A stretch of DNA of 47,227 nucleotides from Oscillospiraceae bacterium (GTDB lineage: Bacteria > Bacillota > Clostridia > Oscillospirales > Oscillospiraceae). The translations under genes were made by a program, and so were the position numbers. Below are positions 27,713 to 35,965 of this stretch, piece after piece. The notes beneath the pieces were generated by a model. It searched no databases, was not told the DNA's origin, and was given only the letters and a program-made list of their open reading frames with translations. The stretch is taken from positions 1-47,227 of the forward strand of contig JABLYK010000016.1 of the NCBI GenBank assembly GCA_018265835.1, read 5' to 3'. Each line of letters starts with the position of its first letter. The stretch's first letter is position 1.

Positions 27713-28137
27713 ATCGTCTCTCCTCCTTCCAGAATTGTGATGCGCCGCCCGGTCTCGGACGTTTTTTCAAAGCGGACGACGATCTCGTCGCCGTAAAACG
27801 CATCCTCTACATTCTCGCTCCACTCCACGGCGCAGACCGAGCCTCGGTTGACATAATCCTCCCAGCCGATATCGAACAGCTCGTCGCCGCTTTGCAGGCG
27901 GTACATATCAAAATGGATCAGCTCCCGCTCGCCCTCGTACTCGTTGACGATGGTGAACGTCGGGCTGGAGACGCGGCAATGGATACCCATGCCCCGTGCC
28001 ATGCCGCGCACGAACGCGGTCTTGCCGGAGCCAAGCTCCCCGTACATGGCGACGACCACGCCGTCCGGCAGCGTTCCGGCAAAGTCCGCGCCGGCCTGCT
28101 CCGTCTCCGCCTCGCTGTGGGTCTCAAAGATCTTCAT
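27706..28137 (-). CDS. tsaE: tRNA threonylcarbamoyladenosine biosynthesis ATPase TsaE
   Basis: 143 aa P-loop ATPase. Walker A is GELGSGKTAFVRG, followed by SPTFTIVNEYEGE and FDMYRLQSGDELFDIGWEDY, all typical of TsaE (YjeE), which drives the turnover of the TsaBD complex. ATG at 28137 with AGGAG upstream. First gene of the operon; its promoter overlaps the divergent one of the SEDS gene. Confidence 0.96.
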   Translation of the reverse strand: MKIFETHSEAETEQAGADFAGTLPDGVVVAMYGELGSGKTAFVRGMARGMGIHCRVSSPTFTIVNEYEGERELIHFDMYRLQSGDELFDIGWEDYVNRGSVCAVEWSENVEDAFYGDEIVVRFEKTSETGRRITILEGGETIC

Positions 28138-28164
28138 AGCATCACTCCTGATTTCTGAACAAAT

Positions 28165-28193
28165 ATTATACCACCGAAGTCGCCGTTGCGTAA
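28165..28193 (-). promoter_or_regulatory. Promoter of tsaE-tsaB-upp
   Basis: Minus-strand TTACGC (28188-28193), 17-nt spacer, perfect TATAAT (28165-28170). Confidence 0.65.
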
Positions 28194-28214
28194 AGCGGTT
28201 TTGTGTGATATAAT
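28186..28214 (+). promoter_or_regulatory. Promoter of the SEDS (rodA-like) gene
   Basis: TTGCGT (28186-28191), 17-nt spacer, perfect TATAAT (28209-28214). Its -35 overlaps the -35 of the tsaE promoter on the other strand. Confidence 0.7.
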
Positions 28215-28262
28215 CTTTTTTACGTATGAATTCTGGCGCCGGGTGCGGAAAGGAGGCCGTCT

Positions 28263-29402
28263 ATGAAGAAAATTACCGCCGCAGCGAAGGAATTTTTCCG
28301 CCGTGCGGACATGTTTTTGCTGGTGATGGCCATTCTCTGCGCCGTGTTCGGCATCGTGGTGATCTCCAGCGCCACCGCGTCGTACGATTCGCCGAAATAT
28401 GTGATCGTGCAGACGGCGTCGCTGTTTCTGGGAATCTTCGCGTTTGTGGTCATGACGATTCTGGACATTGACATTCTGGCGGACAAGTGGCTGCTGCTGT
28501 GCGTGTTCAACGTGGTGTTTCTGCTGCTGCTGATTCCGTTCGGCGTGAGCGACAACACCGGCAACACCGGCTGGCTCCGCTTTTTCGGCATCGGCATCCA
28601 GCCGACCGAGGTCATCAAGATCACGTTTATCATCATTCTCGCAAAACAGATCAGTTATTTGAAAGAACATCACGATCTCAGCTCCCCGCTTTCGGCGGTG
28701 CAGCTCGCGGTGCACTTCATCCTCATTTTCGGGCTGATCCTCGTCGTCTCGTCCGACCTTGGCTCGGCGCTGATTTTCTTCTTCATCTTTCTGGTCATGC
28801 TGTTTGCCGCCGGCTTTGCGCTGCACTGGTTCGCCATCGGCTTTGCCGCGATCGCGGCCATGATCCCGCTGATCTGGAAATATGTTCTGCATGATTATCA
28901 GAAAAACCGCATCCTCGCACCGTACGATCCGTCCATCGACCCGACGAACACCGGCATCAACTGGCAGGCGCATCAAAGCAAGATCGCCCTCGCCTCCGGA
29001 CGTCTCACCGGAACCGGTCTCGGCAACGGCACGCAGAGTCAGGGCGCGCTCGCTGGCAAGCATACGGACTTCATCTTCGCCGTCATCGGCGAGGAACTGG
29101 GGATGATTGCGTGCATCATTGTGATTCTGCTGCTGCTGACCATCATCATTCGCTGTGTCATCGTAGGCATCCGTTCCGGCAGCAATCTCAGCTCGCTGGC
29201 CTGCTTCGGTGTCGCCGCGTTTCTGACGTTTCAGGCCTTTGAGAACATTGGTATGTGCATTGGCATCACGCCCGTCATCGGCATTACGCTTCCGTTTTTC
29301 AGCTATGGCGGATCTTCCCTGCTGGCCACCTTTGCCGCCCTCGGCATGGTTTCCGGCGTCCACTACCGGCCCAAGCCACGACGAAACAGCATTTACTATT
29401 AA
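28263..29402 (+). CDS. SEDS-family peptidoglycan polymerase (RodA/FtsW/SpoVE type)
   Basis: 379 aa polytopic membrane protein with about ten hydrophobic segments. Family signatures: GWLRFFGIGIQPTEVIK, VVSSDLGSALIFF (with the Asp proposed to be catalytic), KHTDFIFAVIGEELG and PVIGITLPFFSYGGSS. SEDS proteins polymerise lipid II glycan with a partner class B PBP. No PBP or mre gene is adjacent, so RodA (elongation) and SpoVE/FtsW cannot be separated; the loop spacing looks RodA-like. AAAGGAGG precedes the ATG. Confidence 0.93.
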   Translation: MKKITAAAKEFFRRADMFLLVMAILCAVFGIVVISSATASYDSPKYVIVQTASLFLGIFAFVVMTILDIDILADKWLLLCVFNVVFLLLLIPFGVSDNTGNTGWLRFFGIGIQPTEVIKITFIIILAKQISYLKEHHDLSSPLSAVQLAVHFILIFGLILVVSSDLGSALIFFFIFLVMLFAAGFALHWFAIGFAAIAAMIPLIWKYVLHDYQKNRILAPYDPSIDPTNTGINWQAHQSKIALASGRLTGTGLGNGTQSQGALAGKHTDFIFAVIGEELGMIACIIVILLLLTIIIRCVIVGIRSGSNLSSLACFGVAAFLTFQAFENIGMCIGITPVIGITLPFFSYGGSSLLATFAALGMVSGVHYRPKPRRNSIYY

Positions 29403-29417
29403 CCGATCACCAAAACA

Positions 29418-29461
29418 CCCACTTCGATCTTGCAGAACTGCTGGATTGAGGTGGGCATTTT
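29418..29461 (+). terminator. Terminator downstream of the SEDS gene
   Basis: About 13 paired bases with several G-U pairs (CCCACTTCGATC with GATTGAGGTGGG) and then CATTTTTG, 15 nt after the stop. Confidence 0.7.
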
Positions 29462-29607
29462 TGCCGCACAGCTTCCAGCATGGCGCTCGTGCGGTTATCC
29501 TGCCCACATAAATTTCAGCGTCTATCCTGAACTTTTGAAACCTTTTCGTAGCCATTTTCCGTGCCCAGGCACATCACTGCCTGGCGAAAAAATTTGTCAG
29601 AATGGTA
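29462..29607. other. Intergenic region upstream of the radical SAM gene
   Basis: No gene seen. It holds one small perfect hairpin, CCAGGC (29565-29570) / GCCTGG (29579-29584), just before the promoter; possibly an operator or a remnant. Confidence 0.4.
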
Positions 29608-29636
29608 TAGACAGCCCGCTGGAATCGTGCTAAAAT
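29608..29636 (+). promoter_or_regulatory. Promoter of the radical SAM gene
   Basis: TAGACA (29608-29613), 17-nt spacer ending in TGC, TAAAAT (29631-29636): an extended -10 promoter about 80 nt before the start codon. Confidence 0.65.
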
Positions 29637-29716
29637 AGGAAAAATTGGTGTGGTATGCAGATTTGAACACCTTTTCATTACAAAGAATCTTTCCTGCTGC
29701 GATAAAGGAGAAAAAT

Positions 29717-31219
29717 ATGAAAAAAGCGAAAACAATGCTCATTGCGTTCTATAACAAAAAGGCTCTGGGCGTGCGTTATCTGGAAGGTGCTTTATTGCGA
29801 GATGGCCACGCTGTCCATACGGTATATTTCAAAGATTTCAATAGCCTCCATCCACGCCATACAACGCAAACAGAACTGGAGCTTCTCAAAAACGAAATCA
29901 CGGAATATGCCCCCGACATGATCGGCTTATCCGTGATGAGTTCTATGTATCTGGATACCATAAATGCGGTCGTGGAAATGCTTCATAACAACTTCTCGAT
30001 CCCAATCGTATGCGGTGGAGCCTTTGCAACTATGTTCCCCGAGTATTTCATGGATCGCGGCGTACCGTTTGTTATCCGCAGCGATGGAGAATCTGCAATT
30101 TGCCAGTTAGCGGATGCAATTGCAAACGGGACAAATTACGAGGAAATACCGAGCCTGTGTTTTCTGAAGAACGGGGAGCACATAATCAACGAAATAGGCG
30201 GACTGCTCAACGACATTGATGGGTATGGTATTCCTGTTGTCAACGGTAAAAATGCCTGTTTTATTGACCAGGACGCCATTCATTATGGCGATCCGCAACT
30301 GAACACTCGCAGTTATGAAGTGATCGCCTCCCGCGGATGCCCGTTTACCTGCTCCTATTGCTGCTGCTGCAATCTCAGAAAGTTGCTGCCAAAGGGGATC
30401 AAAGGCGTGCGAACCCGCTCCGTAGACAGTGTGATAGAAGAATTAATCGAAGCAAAGAAGCAATGCAAACATATCGCTTTTATCCATTTTTACGATGAGA
30501 TTTTCCCAAATCAGCCGGGGTGGGTCGATAAGTTTGTAGTAGAATACAAAGAACATATCAACCTGCCGTTTACCATATGGACGCATCCCAAAATGGTAGA
30601 CGCGGATGTTTTGAAAAAACTTGTGGAAGTCGGATTGACCGAGGTCATTATGGGCATTCAGTCAGGCTCTGAGCATATACGCAGGGATATCTTCCATCGG
30701 TACGAAACGCAGCAGGACATTCTGAACGCCACAAAGATCATTCGGGAATCCGGCGTATTCTGGTGCAGTTATGATTTTATGCTGCAACATCCTTTTGAAA
30801 CCATCGACGATCTAAAAGAAAGCTATTGGTTGGCTAAAAAAATGTACGGCCCATACGAGCTGCAGCTGCACGGCTTGAACTTCCTTCCAGGGACAGACAT
30901 TGTCCAAATGGCAATCGACGCCGGCATTTACACTCCGGAAGAAATGGACACCATCACGTTTGCCCCAATGGACGAACAGTTTGGAGTATACTGGCAGCGT
31001 GAGACCTCCAGAGAAAGCGACCTATGGTATAAAATGCTTTATTGCCTACAATTTAAATCCATGCGAGAAAAGGTCGAATCCTTTGAGAGCGATCCTGTCG
31101 CACACGGCGAAGAGATCGACTCGCTCTATGCCCAAGGTCAGAAGCTTAGTAAAATACGATATATTTACAAAAAGTCCAGAGTCGTGCTAAAAAAATACAA
31201 ACTTTCTTTAATTGGATAG
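29717..31219 (+). CDS. B12-binding-type radical SAM protein
   Basis: 500 aa. Residues 1-180 have a cobalamin-binding-like (Rossmann) layout, but the DxHxxG cobalamin-histidine motif is missing. The radical SAM core follows: C208, C212, C215 in SRGCPFTCSYC bind the [4Fe-4S] cluster; unusually three more cysteines follow at once (YCCCCN). Further core motifs are HFYDEIFP and VEVGLTEVIMGIQSGSE. The substrate is unknown; many relatives are methyltransferases or ring-rearranging enzymes. It stands alone with its own promoter and AT-richer codon use, suggesting recent acquisition. ATG at 29717 has AAAGGAG 7 nt upstream. Confidence 0.88.
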   Translation: MKKAKTMLIAFYNKKALGVRYLEGALLRDGHAVHTVYFKDFNSLHPRHTTQTELELLKNEITEYAPDMIGLSVMSSMYLDTINAVVEMLHNNFSIPIVCGGAFATMFPEYFMDRGVPFVIRSDGESAICQLADAIANGTNYEEIPSLCFLKNGEHIINEIGGLLNDIDGYGIPVVNGKNACFIDQDAIHYGDPQLNTRSYEVIASRGCPFTCSYCCCCNLRKLLPKGIKGVRTRSVDSVIEELIEAKKQCKHIAFIHFYDEIFPNQPGWVDKFVVEYKEHINLPFTIWTHPKMVDADVLKKLVEVGLTEVIMGIQSGSEHIRRDIFHRYETQQDILNATKIIRESGVFWCSYDFMLQHPFETIDDLKESYWLAKKMYGPYELQLHGLNFLPGTDIVQMAIDAGIYTPEEMDTITFAPMDEQFGVYWQRETSRESDLWYKMLYCLQFKSMREKVESFESDPVAHGEEIDSLYAQGQKLSKIRYIYKKSRVVLKKYKLSLIG

Positions 31220-31258
31220 CCGTAATCGTTTGCCGTTCGGCACCCCATGCTCTGCAAG

Positions 31259-31298
31259 GCCAGAAGCCCCTGACATTGGAATGTCAGGGGCTTCTGGC
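31259..31298. repeat. 19-bp perfect palindrome between the radical SAM gene and nifU
   Basis: Arms 31259-31277 and 31280-31298 (inner sequence GAAGCCCCTGACATT and its complement) with a 2-base centre. Neither strand has a following T-run, so it is not a classical terminator. The ~150 bp beyond it to the nifU stop hold no supported gene. Confidence 0.6.
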
Positions 31299-31456
31299 GT
31301 CGCTGCGCTCCGAGCTGGAGGCTGCTCTTGTCGGCGAGAAGCAACAGGAGAAGGCCGTGCTCGAAGGCTGGAAAGCCGCATCCGCTATCCGACCGAGGGA
31401 GAACAGAAAAAACGAATCCACCGTGGAGAAAGCGGAGCGTGGCAAGGAAATGCGCC

Positions 31457-31888
31457 TCAGTCGAGGTGACAGGCCTCGCAGTTCCCCTCTTTGAACAGAT
31501 CGTGGTCGTACTCGATGCCGTTTTTATCATAGTAGTCCTTGACGGCGGCTTTTACCGCCTCCTCCGCCAGCACGGAGCAGTGAATCTTCTGTGCCGGAAG
31601 CCCGTCGAGTGCCTCGACGACCGCCTTGTTGGACAGCTCCAACGCCTCGCTGATGGGCTTGCCCTTAATCATCTCCGTCGCCATGGACGAAGACGCGATG
31701 GCACTTCCGCAGCCGAAGGTGTTGAACTTCACATCGGTGATGACGTCGTTCTCAACTTTGATATAAATGCGCATGATATCGCCGCATTTGGCATTGCCGA
31801 CTTCGCCAACTCCGGAGGCGTCCTCCATCTTGCCGACGTTGCGCGGATGCTCAAAATGATCCATTACTTTTTCACTATAAAGAGCCAT
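31457..31888 (-). CDS. nifU: NifU/IscU-like iron-sulfur scaffold protein
   Basis: 143 aa. IscU-type scaffold: the conserved cysteines lie in NAKCGDIM, GCGSAIASSS and IHCSVLAEEAV; a C-terminal NCEACH adds two more. It receives sulfur from the NifS desulfurase and builds [2Fe-2S]/[4Fe-4S] clusters. ATG at 31888 has AAGGAGG upstream; an in-frame extension overlaps nifS and is rejected. Third gene of iscR-nifS-nifU. Confidence 0.94.
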   Translation of the reverse strand: MALYSEKVMDHFEHPRNVGKMEDASGVGEVGNAKCGDIMRIYIKVENDVITDVKFNTFGCGSAIASSSMATEMIKGKPISEALELSNKAVVEALDGLPAQKIHCSVLAEEAVKAAVKDYYDKNGIEYDHDLFKEGNCEACHLD

Positions 31889-31908
31889 TTGAAAATCCTC
31901 CTTACCGC

Positions 31909-33099
31909 TTAAATCAGATGTGGGCGTTCGCCCTTTTCCAGCTCGTCCCAAACCGGGGACATATTCCGCAGGTACTCGACGACCTCCTTCACGTTTTCCA
32001 CGATGTAGGTCATCTCCTCCTCGGTATTATATTCGTTGAAGGAAAGCCGCAGCGAGCCGTGCGCCACCTCATGTGGCAGGCCGAGCGCGAGCAGCACGTG
32101 GCTGGGGTCGAGCGAGCCGGAGGTACACGCGCTGCCAGACGACGCCGCGATTCCGCGCCGGTCGAGCATCAGCAGCAGCGATTCGCCCTCAATGCCCTCG
32201 AAGCAGAAGTTCACCGTGCCGGGAACCCGCTGGTTCCGGTCGCCGTTGAGATGGGCGTGCGGAATCGTCTGCAGGCCGTTGATGAGAATCTCGCGCATTT
32301 TCGTGACGGTTTCCATGTTGCTGTCCATGTTGTCAACCGCTTCGCGCAGCGCCGCCGCCATGCCGGCGATTGCGGGGGTATTCTCCGTTCCACCGCGCTT
32401 GCCGCGCTCCTGCGCCCCGCCCTCGATGATGTTCGTCAGCGGGATGCCCTTTTTCGCATACAGGAAGCCGACGCCGCGCGGGCCGTGGAACTTATGCGCG
32501 GAGACGGAGAGCATGTCGATGTTCATCTCCTGCACGTTCACCGGCACATGGCCGACCGCCTGCACCGCGTCCGTGTGGAACGTCACGCCCTTTTCGCGGC
32601 AGAGCGCGCCGATCTCCCGGATGGGCTGGATGGTGCCGATCTCGTTGTTCGCAAACATAATGGTCACCAGCGCGGTATCCTCCCGGATCGCCGCCGCAAC
32701 GTCCTCAACCGTGACGACGCCGTTTTCGTGGACGTCCAGCAGCGTCACCTCAAAGCCCTGCTTTTTCAGCTTGTCAAGCGTGTGCAGCACCGCGTGATGC
32801 TCAAACTTTGTGGAGATGAGATGCTTCTTTCCCTTGCGCGCGCCGTTCATCGCCGCGGAAACGATCGCCTGATTATCAGCCTCGCTGCCACCGGAGGTAA
32901 AGAGAATCTCTTTCGGGTCTGCCGCGCCGATCAGGTTGGCAATCTCCGTCCGGCAGGCCAGCAGATGCTCTGCCGCCTGCTGACCCAAGGTGTACAGCGT
33001 GCTGGGGTTGCCGTAAATTTCGTCAAAGTACGGAAGCATTGCCTGCTTGGCCACGGGGCTGAGCTTTGTGGTCGCCGCATTGTCTGCATATACTCTCAT
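31909..33099 (-). CDS. nifS: Cysteine desulfurase NifS
   Basis: 396 aa PLP enzyme releasing sulfur from cysteine for Fe-S assembly. N-terminal YADNAATTKLSP, the PLP lysine in SVSAHKFHGPRGVGFLY, and the catalytic cysteine loop SSGSACTSGSLDPSHVL are all present. The pairing with a NifU-type scaffold and an Rrf2 regulator is the standard clostridial layout. GGAGG precedes ATG 33099 by about 8 nt. The nifU start is 20 nt beyond its end. Confidence 0.96.
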   Translation of the reverse strand: MRVYADNAATTKLSPVAKQAMLPYFDEIYGNPSTLYTLGQQAAEHLLACRTEIANLIGAADPKEILFTSGGSEADNQAIVSAAMNGARKGKKHLISTKFEHHAVLHTLDKLKKQGFEVTLLDVHENGVVTVEDVAAAIREDTALVTIMFANNEIGTIQPIREIGALCREKGVTFHTDAVQAVGHVPVNVQEMNIDMLSVSAHKFHGPRGVGFLYAKKGIPLTNIIEGGAQERGKRGGTENTPAIAGMAAALREAVDNMDSNMETVTKMREILINGLQTIPHAHLNGDRNQRVPGTVNFCFEGIEGESLLLMLDRRGIAASSGSACTSGSLDPSHVLLALGLPHEVAHGSLRLSFNEYNTEEEMTYIVENVKEVVEYLRNMSPVWDELEKGERPHLI

Positions 33100-33231
33100 G
33101 ATTCCGTCCTCCTTAATTCCTATCAGTTTATGGGTAAATAGTACCATGCATTTCCCACTTTGTCAATAGGAATTTTGAAATCCTGAAAAATTTTCCCGAA
33201 CAGAACGCCCGAAAGGCGGGCGGTGTCCTTT

Positions 33232-33642
33232 TCAAACGTTTCCGTCCAGCACATCCTGAATGGAAATGCCGGAAAGATACCCGTCCATGAGTGCGTCGAG
33301 CTTTTTCCACATGGGAAGGGTCAGGCAATGCTCGGCACGCTCGCAGCAGCTCTCGTCCGATTCCAGGCAGGACACCGCGGCCAGGCTGCCCTCAGCGCTG
33401 TGCAGCACCTCGGCCACCGAGATTTCCGTGGCCGGCCGGCTCAGCCGGTAGCCACCCTCCTTGCCGCGCTGGCTGACGACCAGCCCCGCGCGGTTGAGCA
33501 CCGCAGCAATCGCCTCCAGATATTTCAGCGACACTTCCTGCCGCTGCGACACCGTTTTGAGCGACACAAAGCCGTCCTCGCTGTGCTGCGCCAAATCCAG
33601 CATGATCCGCAGCGCATAGCGTCCTTTTGTTGAGATCACCAT
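33232..33642 (-). CDS. iscR: Rrf2-family regulator, IscR-like
   Basis: 136 aa. Winged helix at the N-terminus (MVISTKGRYALRIMLDLAQH; recognition helix in QRQEVSLKYLEAIAAVLN; wing GGYRLSRPATEISVAEVL). Cysteines in SCLESDESCCERAEHC match the cluster-binding region of IscR-type proteins, so it probably senses Fe-S status and represses its own nifS-nifU operon. That regulation is inferred from family and position. GGAGG precedes the ATG by 9 nt. Confidence 0.93.
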   Translation of the reverse strand: MVISTKGRYALRIMLDLAQHSEDGFVSLKTVSQRQEVSLKYLEAIAAVLNRAGLVVSQRGKEGGYRLSRPATEISVAEVLHSAEGSLAAVSCLESDESCCERAEHCLTLPMWKKLDALMDGYLSGISIQDVLDGNV

Positions 33643-33671
33643 TCTGATCGCCTCCTTTTACCCTTTGTTTT

Positions 33672-33700
33672 AATATACCACCATTTTTGCAGGAATTCAA
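33672..33700 (-). promoter_or_regulatory. Promoter of iscR-nifS-nifU
   Basis: Minus-strand TTGAAT (33695-33700), 17-nt spacer, TATATT (33672-33677), about 30 nt before the iscR start. Probable site of autoregulation. Confidence 0.7.
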
Positions 33701-33773
33701 CCTCGTTTCTGGCGGGCATAAACCTTCCCACGACTTTGCAGTGTCCCCAAATTGCCATGTTTTTTGCATAGCA

Positions 33774-33811
33774 AAAAATCCGGCTGAGCCAAACGGCTCA
33801 GCCGGATTTTT
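33774..33811 (-). terminator. Terminator downstream of the DUF975 gene
   Basis: Perfect 12-bp stem TCCGGCTGAGCC / GGCTCAGCCGGA with loop AAAC, flanked by A- and T-runs so that it can work in both directions; on the minus strand it ends TTTTTT. Confidence 0.85.
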
Positions 33812-33814
33812 GGT

Positions 33815-34594
33815 TTATTGGTTGTCGTTCCCGTCGTCTGGAACATCGGTGAACTGCCCCTCGTAAACTCGCGGTCCGCCGCCCGGCGTCGTTCCGCGCG
33901 GCCCCAGCAGGGCGTTGTAATAATTCGCGTACGTGATCTCCCGGTACGGTGCGAGCCACACCGCCAGCGGCGCAAAGACACCTTGCAGCAGCATCCATCC
34001 GATGAAGCTCAGATCGAGCGCAAACAGCTCACCCTTGTGGCCGCGCATCATTTCCTTGCTTTCTGTGATGCATTGCAGCGCAGACATCTCCGGATGGTCG
34101 AGCTGGATAAACAGCGCCTGCCGGTAGCGGTACGCCGCGATGATGCCCGGCACATACAGCAGCAGGCTCCACAGGAAGATAAAAATCCCTTCCAGAATGG
34201 CAAGCCACAGCACCCGGAAAAAGATGCCGAACCCATCCAGAATGTTGCCGTAGTCCGCCTTTTCCCCGCGGCTGACATGCAGCGAGTAAATGGCAAATCC
34301 CACGCCGATCATATAGTTCATGATCGACAGCGCCGCTGCCAGAAGCATGGCGACCCCGCTGGGCCGGTAGTGGTACAGAAAATACTCGTAGGCCTTCAGG
34401 AACGCTTCTTCGTTCGCATACTGCGTCATGTCGAACAGCTTCAAAAACGCATTCATACCGAGCACGCTTCCTGCCAGCATCGACAGTACCCAGGAGATCA
34501 GAAACACGATCAGGCCCATTACGATGGGGTTCGGGCGGTATCTGCCCAGTCTTTGACGTGCATCCGCCTTGAGTATTGCGCGGTTGATTCCCAT
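33815..34594 (-). CDS. DUF975-family membrane protein
   Basis: 259 aa. An N-terminal cytosolic segment ADARQRLGRYRPN is followed by five or six hydrophobic segments and a Gly/Pro/Asp-rich C-terminal tail. GIIAAYRYRQALFIQLDHPE and CITESKEMMRGHKGELFALD are the signature of DUF975, a Firmicutes membrane family of unknown function. A -10-like TATACT on the minus strand at 34656-34661 suggests its own promoter, separate from the rnf genes. Confidence 0.88.
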   Translation of the reverse strand: MGINRAILKADARQRLGRYRPNPIVMGLIVFLISWVLSMLAGSVLGMNAFLKLFDMTQYANEEAFLKAYEYFLYHYRPSGVAMLLAAALSIMNYMIGVGFAIYSLHVSRGEKADYGNILDGFGIFFRVLWLAILEGIFIFLWSLLLYVPGIIAAYRYRQALFIQLDHPEMSALQCITESKEMMRGHKGELFALDLSFIGWMLLQGVFAPLAVWLAPYREITYANYYNALLGPRGTTPGGGPRVYEGQFTDVPDDGNDNQ

Positions 34595-34726
34595 TGAAAC
34601 ATCATCTCCTGATTAAAACCCGGCGCAGAGGGCGCCGAACGCTTTTCTGCGGAAGAGTATATCAGAAAATGCGCCGTTTGAACAGGGGCAATCCGAAAAA
34701 AGCCATCAGGTGTCTCTGCCGCTCCG

Positions 34727-35287
34727 TCAGAACGCGAAGAGCGCCAGTGAAACAATGGAGGCAGAGAGCAGCGCAATCGGCAGGCCGCGGAACGCCTTCG
34801 GCACATACTTCTCCTGAATCTTACCCTGCAGGCCAGAGAACACGACCATCGCCAGCAGGAAACCCAGGCCGGCGCCCAGCGCGGACACGAGCGACTCCAC
34901 GAAATTGAAGCCGTCCGTGATGTTGTTGACCGTCACACCGAGCACGGCACTGTTCAGGGCGATCAGCGGGAAATAGACGCCCAGAGACTGGTGCAGCCCC
35001 TTGGAAACGACCAGCTCCACCAGATACACCACGATGAGGATGATCGCCACGAAAAACAGCGTCTGGAAATATGCGAGGCCGAACCGGTCCAGCACAAAGG
35101 TCTGCAGCGGCCACGTGAGCGCGGCGGAGAGCACCATCACAACCGTCACCGCAAGGCCGAGCCGGACGCGCTTCGTCTCCGGCTTCGCGCTGCCGAGAAA
35201 CGGGCTGACGCCCAAAAACTGCTGCAGCACGTAGTTGTTCACAAGGACTCCGCCCAACAGAATCAAACATAAAGATTTTACAGTCAT
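34727..35287 (-). CDS. rnfA: Rnf complex membrane subunit RnfA
   Basis: 186 aa with six predicted TM helices. Signatures: LILLGGVLVNNYVLQQFLGV, PFLGSAKPETKRVRLGLAVT and LNSAVLGVTVNNI. RnfA forms, with RnfE, the membrane core that holds a [2Fe-2S] cluster between the two proteins; a cysteine expected near the N-terminal NN motif is not obvious here. It is the last rnf gene: the usual rnfB does not follow; a DUF975 gene does, after 132 nt. Confidence 0.95.
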   Translation of the reverse strand: MTVKSLCLILLGGVLVNNYVLQQFLGVSPFLGSAKPETKRVRLGLAVTVVMVLSAALTWPLQTFVLDRFGLAYFQTLFFVAIILIVVYLVELVVSKGLHQSLGVYFPLIALNSAVLGVTVNNITDGFNFVESLVSALGAGLGFLLAMVVFSGLQGKIQEKYVPKAFRGLPIALLSASIVSLALFAF

Positions 35288-35290
35288 CGC

Positions 35291-35965
35291 TCATTCTCCT
35301 TGTGTCTCAGTCGCGGCGCTGCCGGCAATTCCGGCGGCAGCGCGTGCAAGCCCGGTCTGCACCGCCCCGCCCCTGCCGGGGTGAACGGCATTCACAATGG
35401 CGACAAAGATGCTGAACACGAGAAAGCCGCCCGGCGCCTTGGTGAGCAGCGGAACATGGTACGTCTCAAGCAGCGGGACAGACAGCCCTGCAAACGTACC
35501 GCTGCCGAAGAGTTCCCGAACCGCAGCCATGCAAACCAGCGCGACCGCAAACCCAAAGCCCGTCGCAAGGCTATCGACCAGCGTGTCCAGCACGCCGTGT
35601 CCGGCCGCGTGCTCCTCCCCGCGGCTGAACACGAGCAGATCCACCGCCGTTACCGCGAGGTACACACCCAGCATCTGATACACTTTGGGCAAAAACGCAT
35701 GCATCAGCATCTGCACCACGGACACAATGGCCGCAATGAGAATGATATACGCGGGGAGCTTCACTTTCTCCGGAATCACACGGCGCAGCGCCGAGATCAC
35801 GATACCGGACAGCAGCAAAACCACAAGCACCGCCACGCCCATGCCGAGCGCCGAGATCACGCTGGCCGTCTGCGCCATCGCCGGGCAAGCGCCCAGAAAC
35901 AGGATCAGAACCGGATTGCTCGCTATGACCCGCAGCGGGTGATTGTCCGATTTCTTTTCGTTCAT
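35291..35965 (-). CDS. rnfE: Rnf complex membrane subunit RnfE
   Basis: 224 aa, six TM helices, homologous to RnfA. N-terminal NPVLILFLGACPAMAQTAS, middle MHAFLPKVYQMLGVYLAV and ELFGSGTFAGLSVP are characteristic. The stop is 3 nt before the rnfA start and its ATG overlaps the rnfG stop by 4 nt. The C-terminal ~25 residues are Ala/Gly-rich and probably not conserved. Confidence 0.95.
   Translation of the reverse strand: MNEKKSDNHPLRVIASNPVLILFLGACPAMAQTASVISALGMGVAVLVVLLLSGIVISALRRVIPEKVKLPAYIILIAAIVSVVQMLMHAFLPKVYQMLGVYLAVTAVDLLVFSRGEEHAAGHGVLDTLVDSLATGFGFAVALVCMAAVRELFGSGTFAGLSVPLLETYHVPLLTKAPGGFLVFSIFVAIVNAVHPGRGGAVQTGLARAAAGIAGSAATETQGE

Noticed and set aside
31276..31494. 72-codon plus-strand frame after the palindrome
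   Set aside because: Begins inside the palindrome arm, has no ribosome site, and overlaps the 3' end of nifU.
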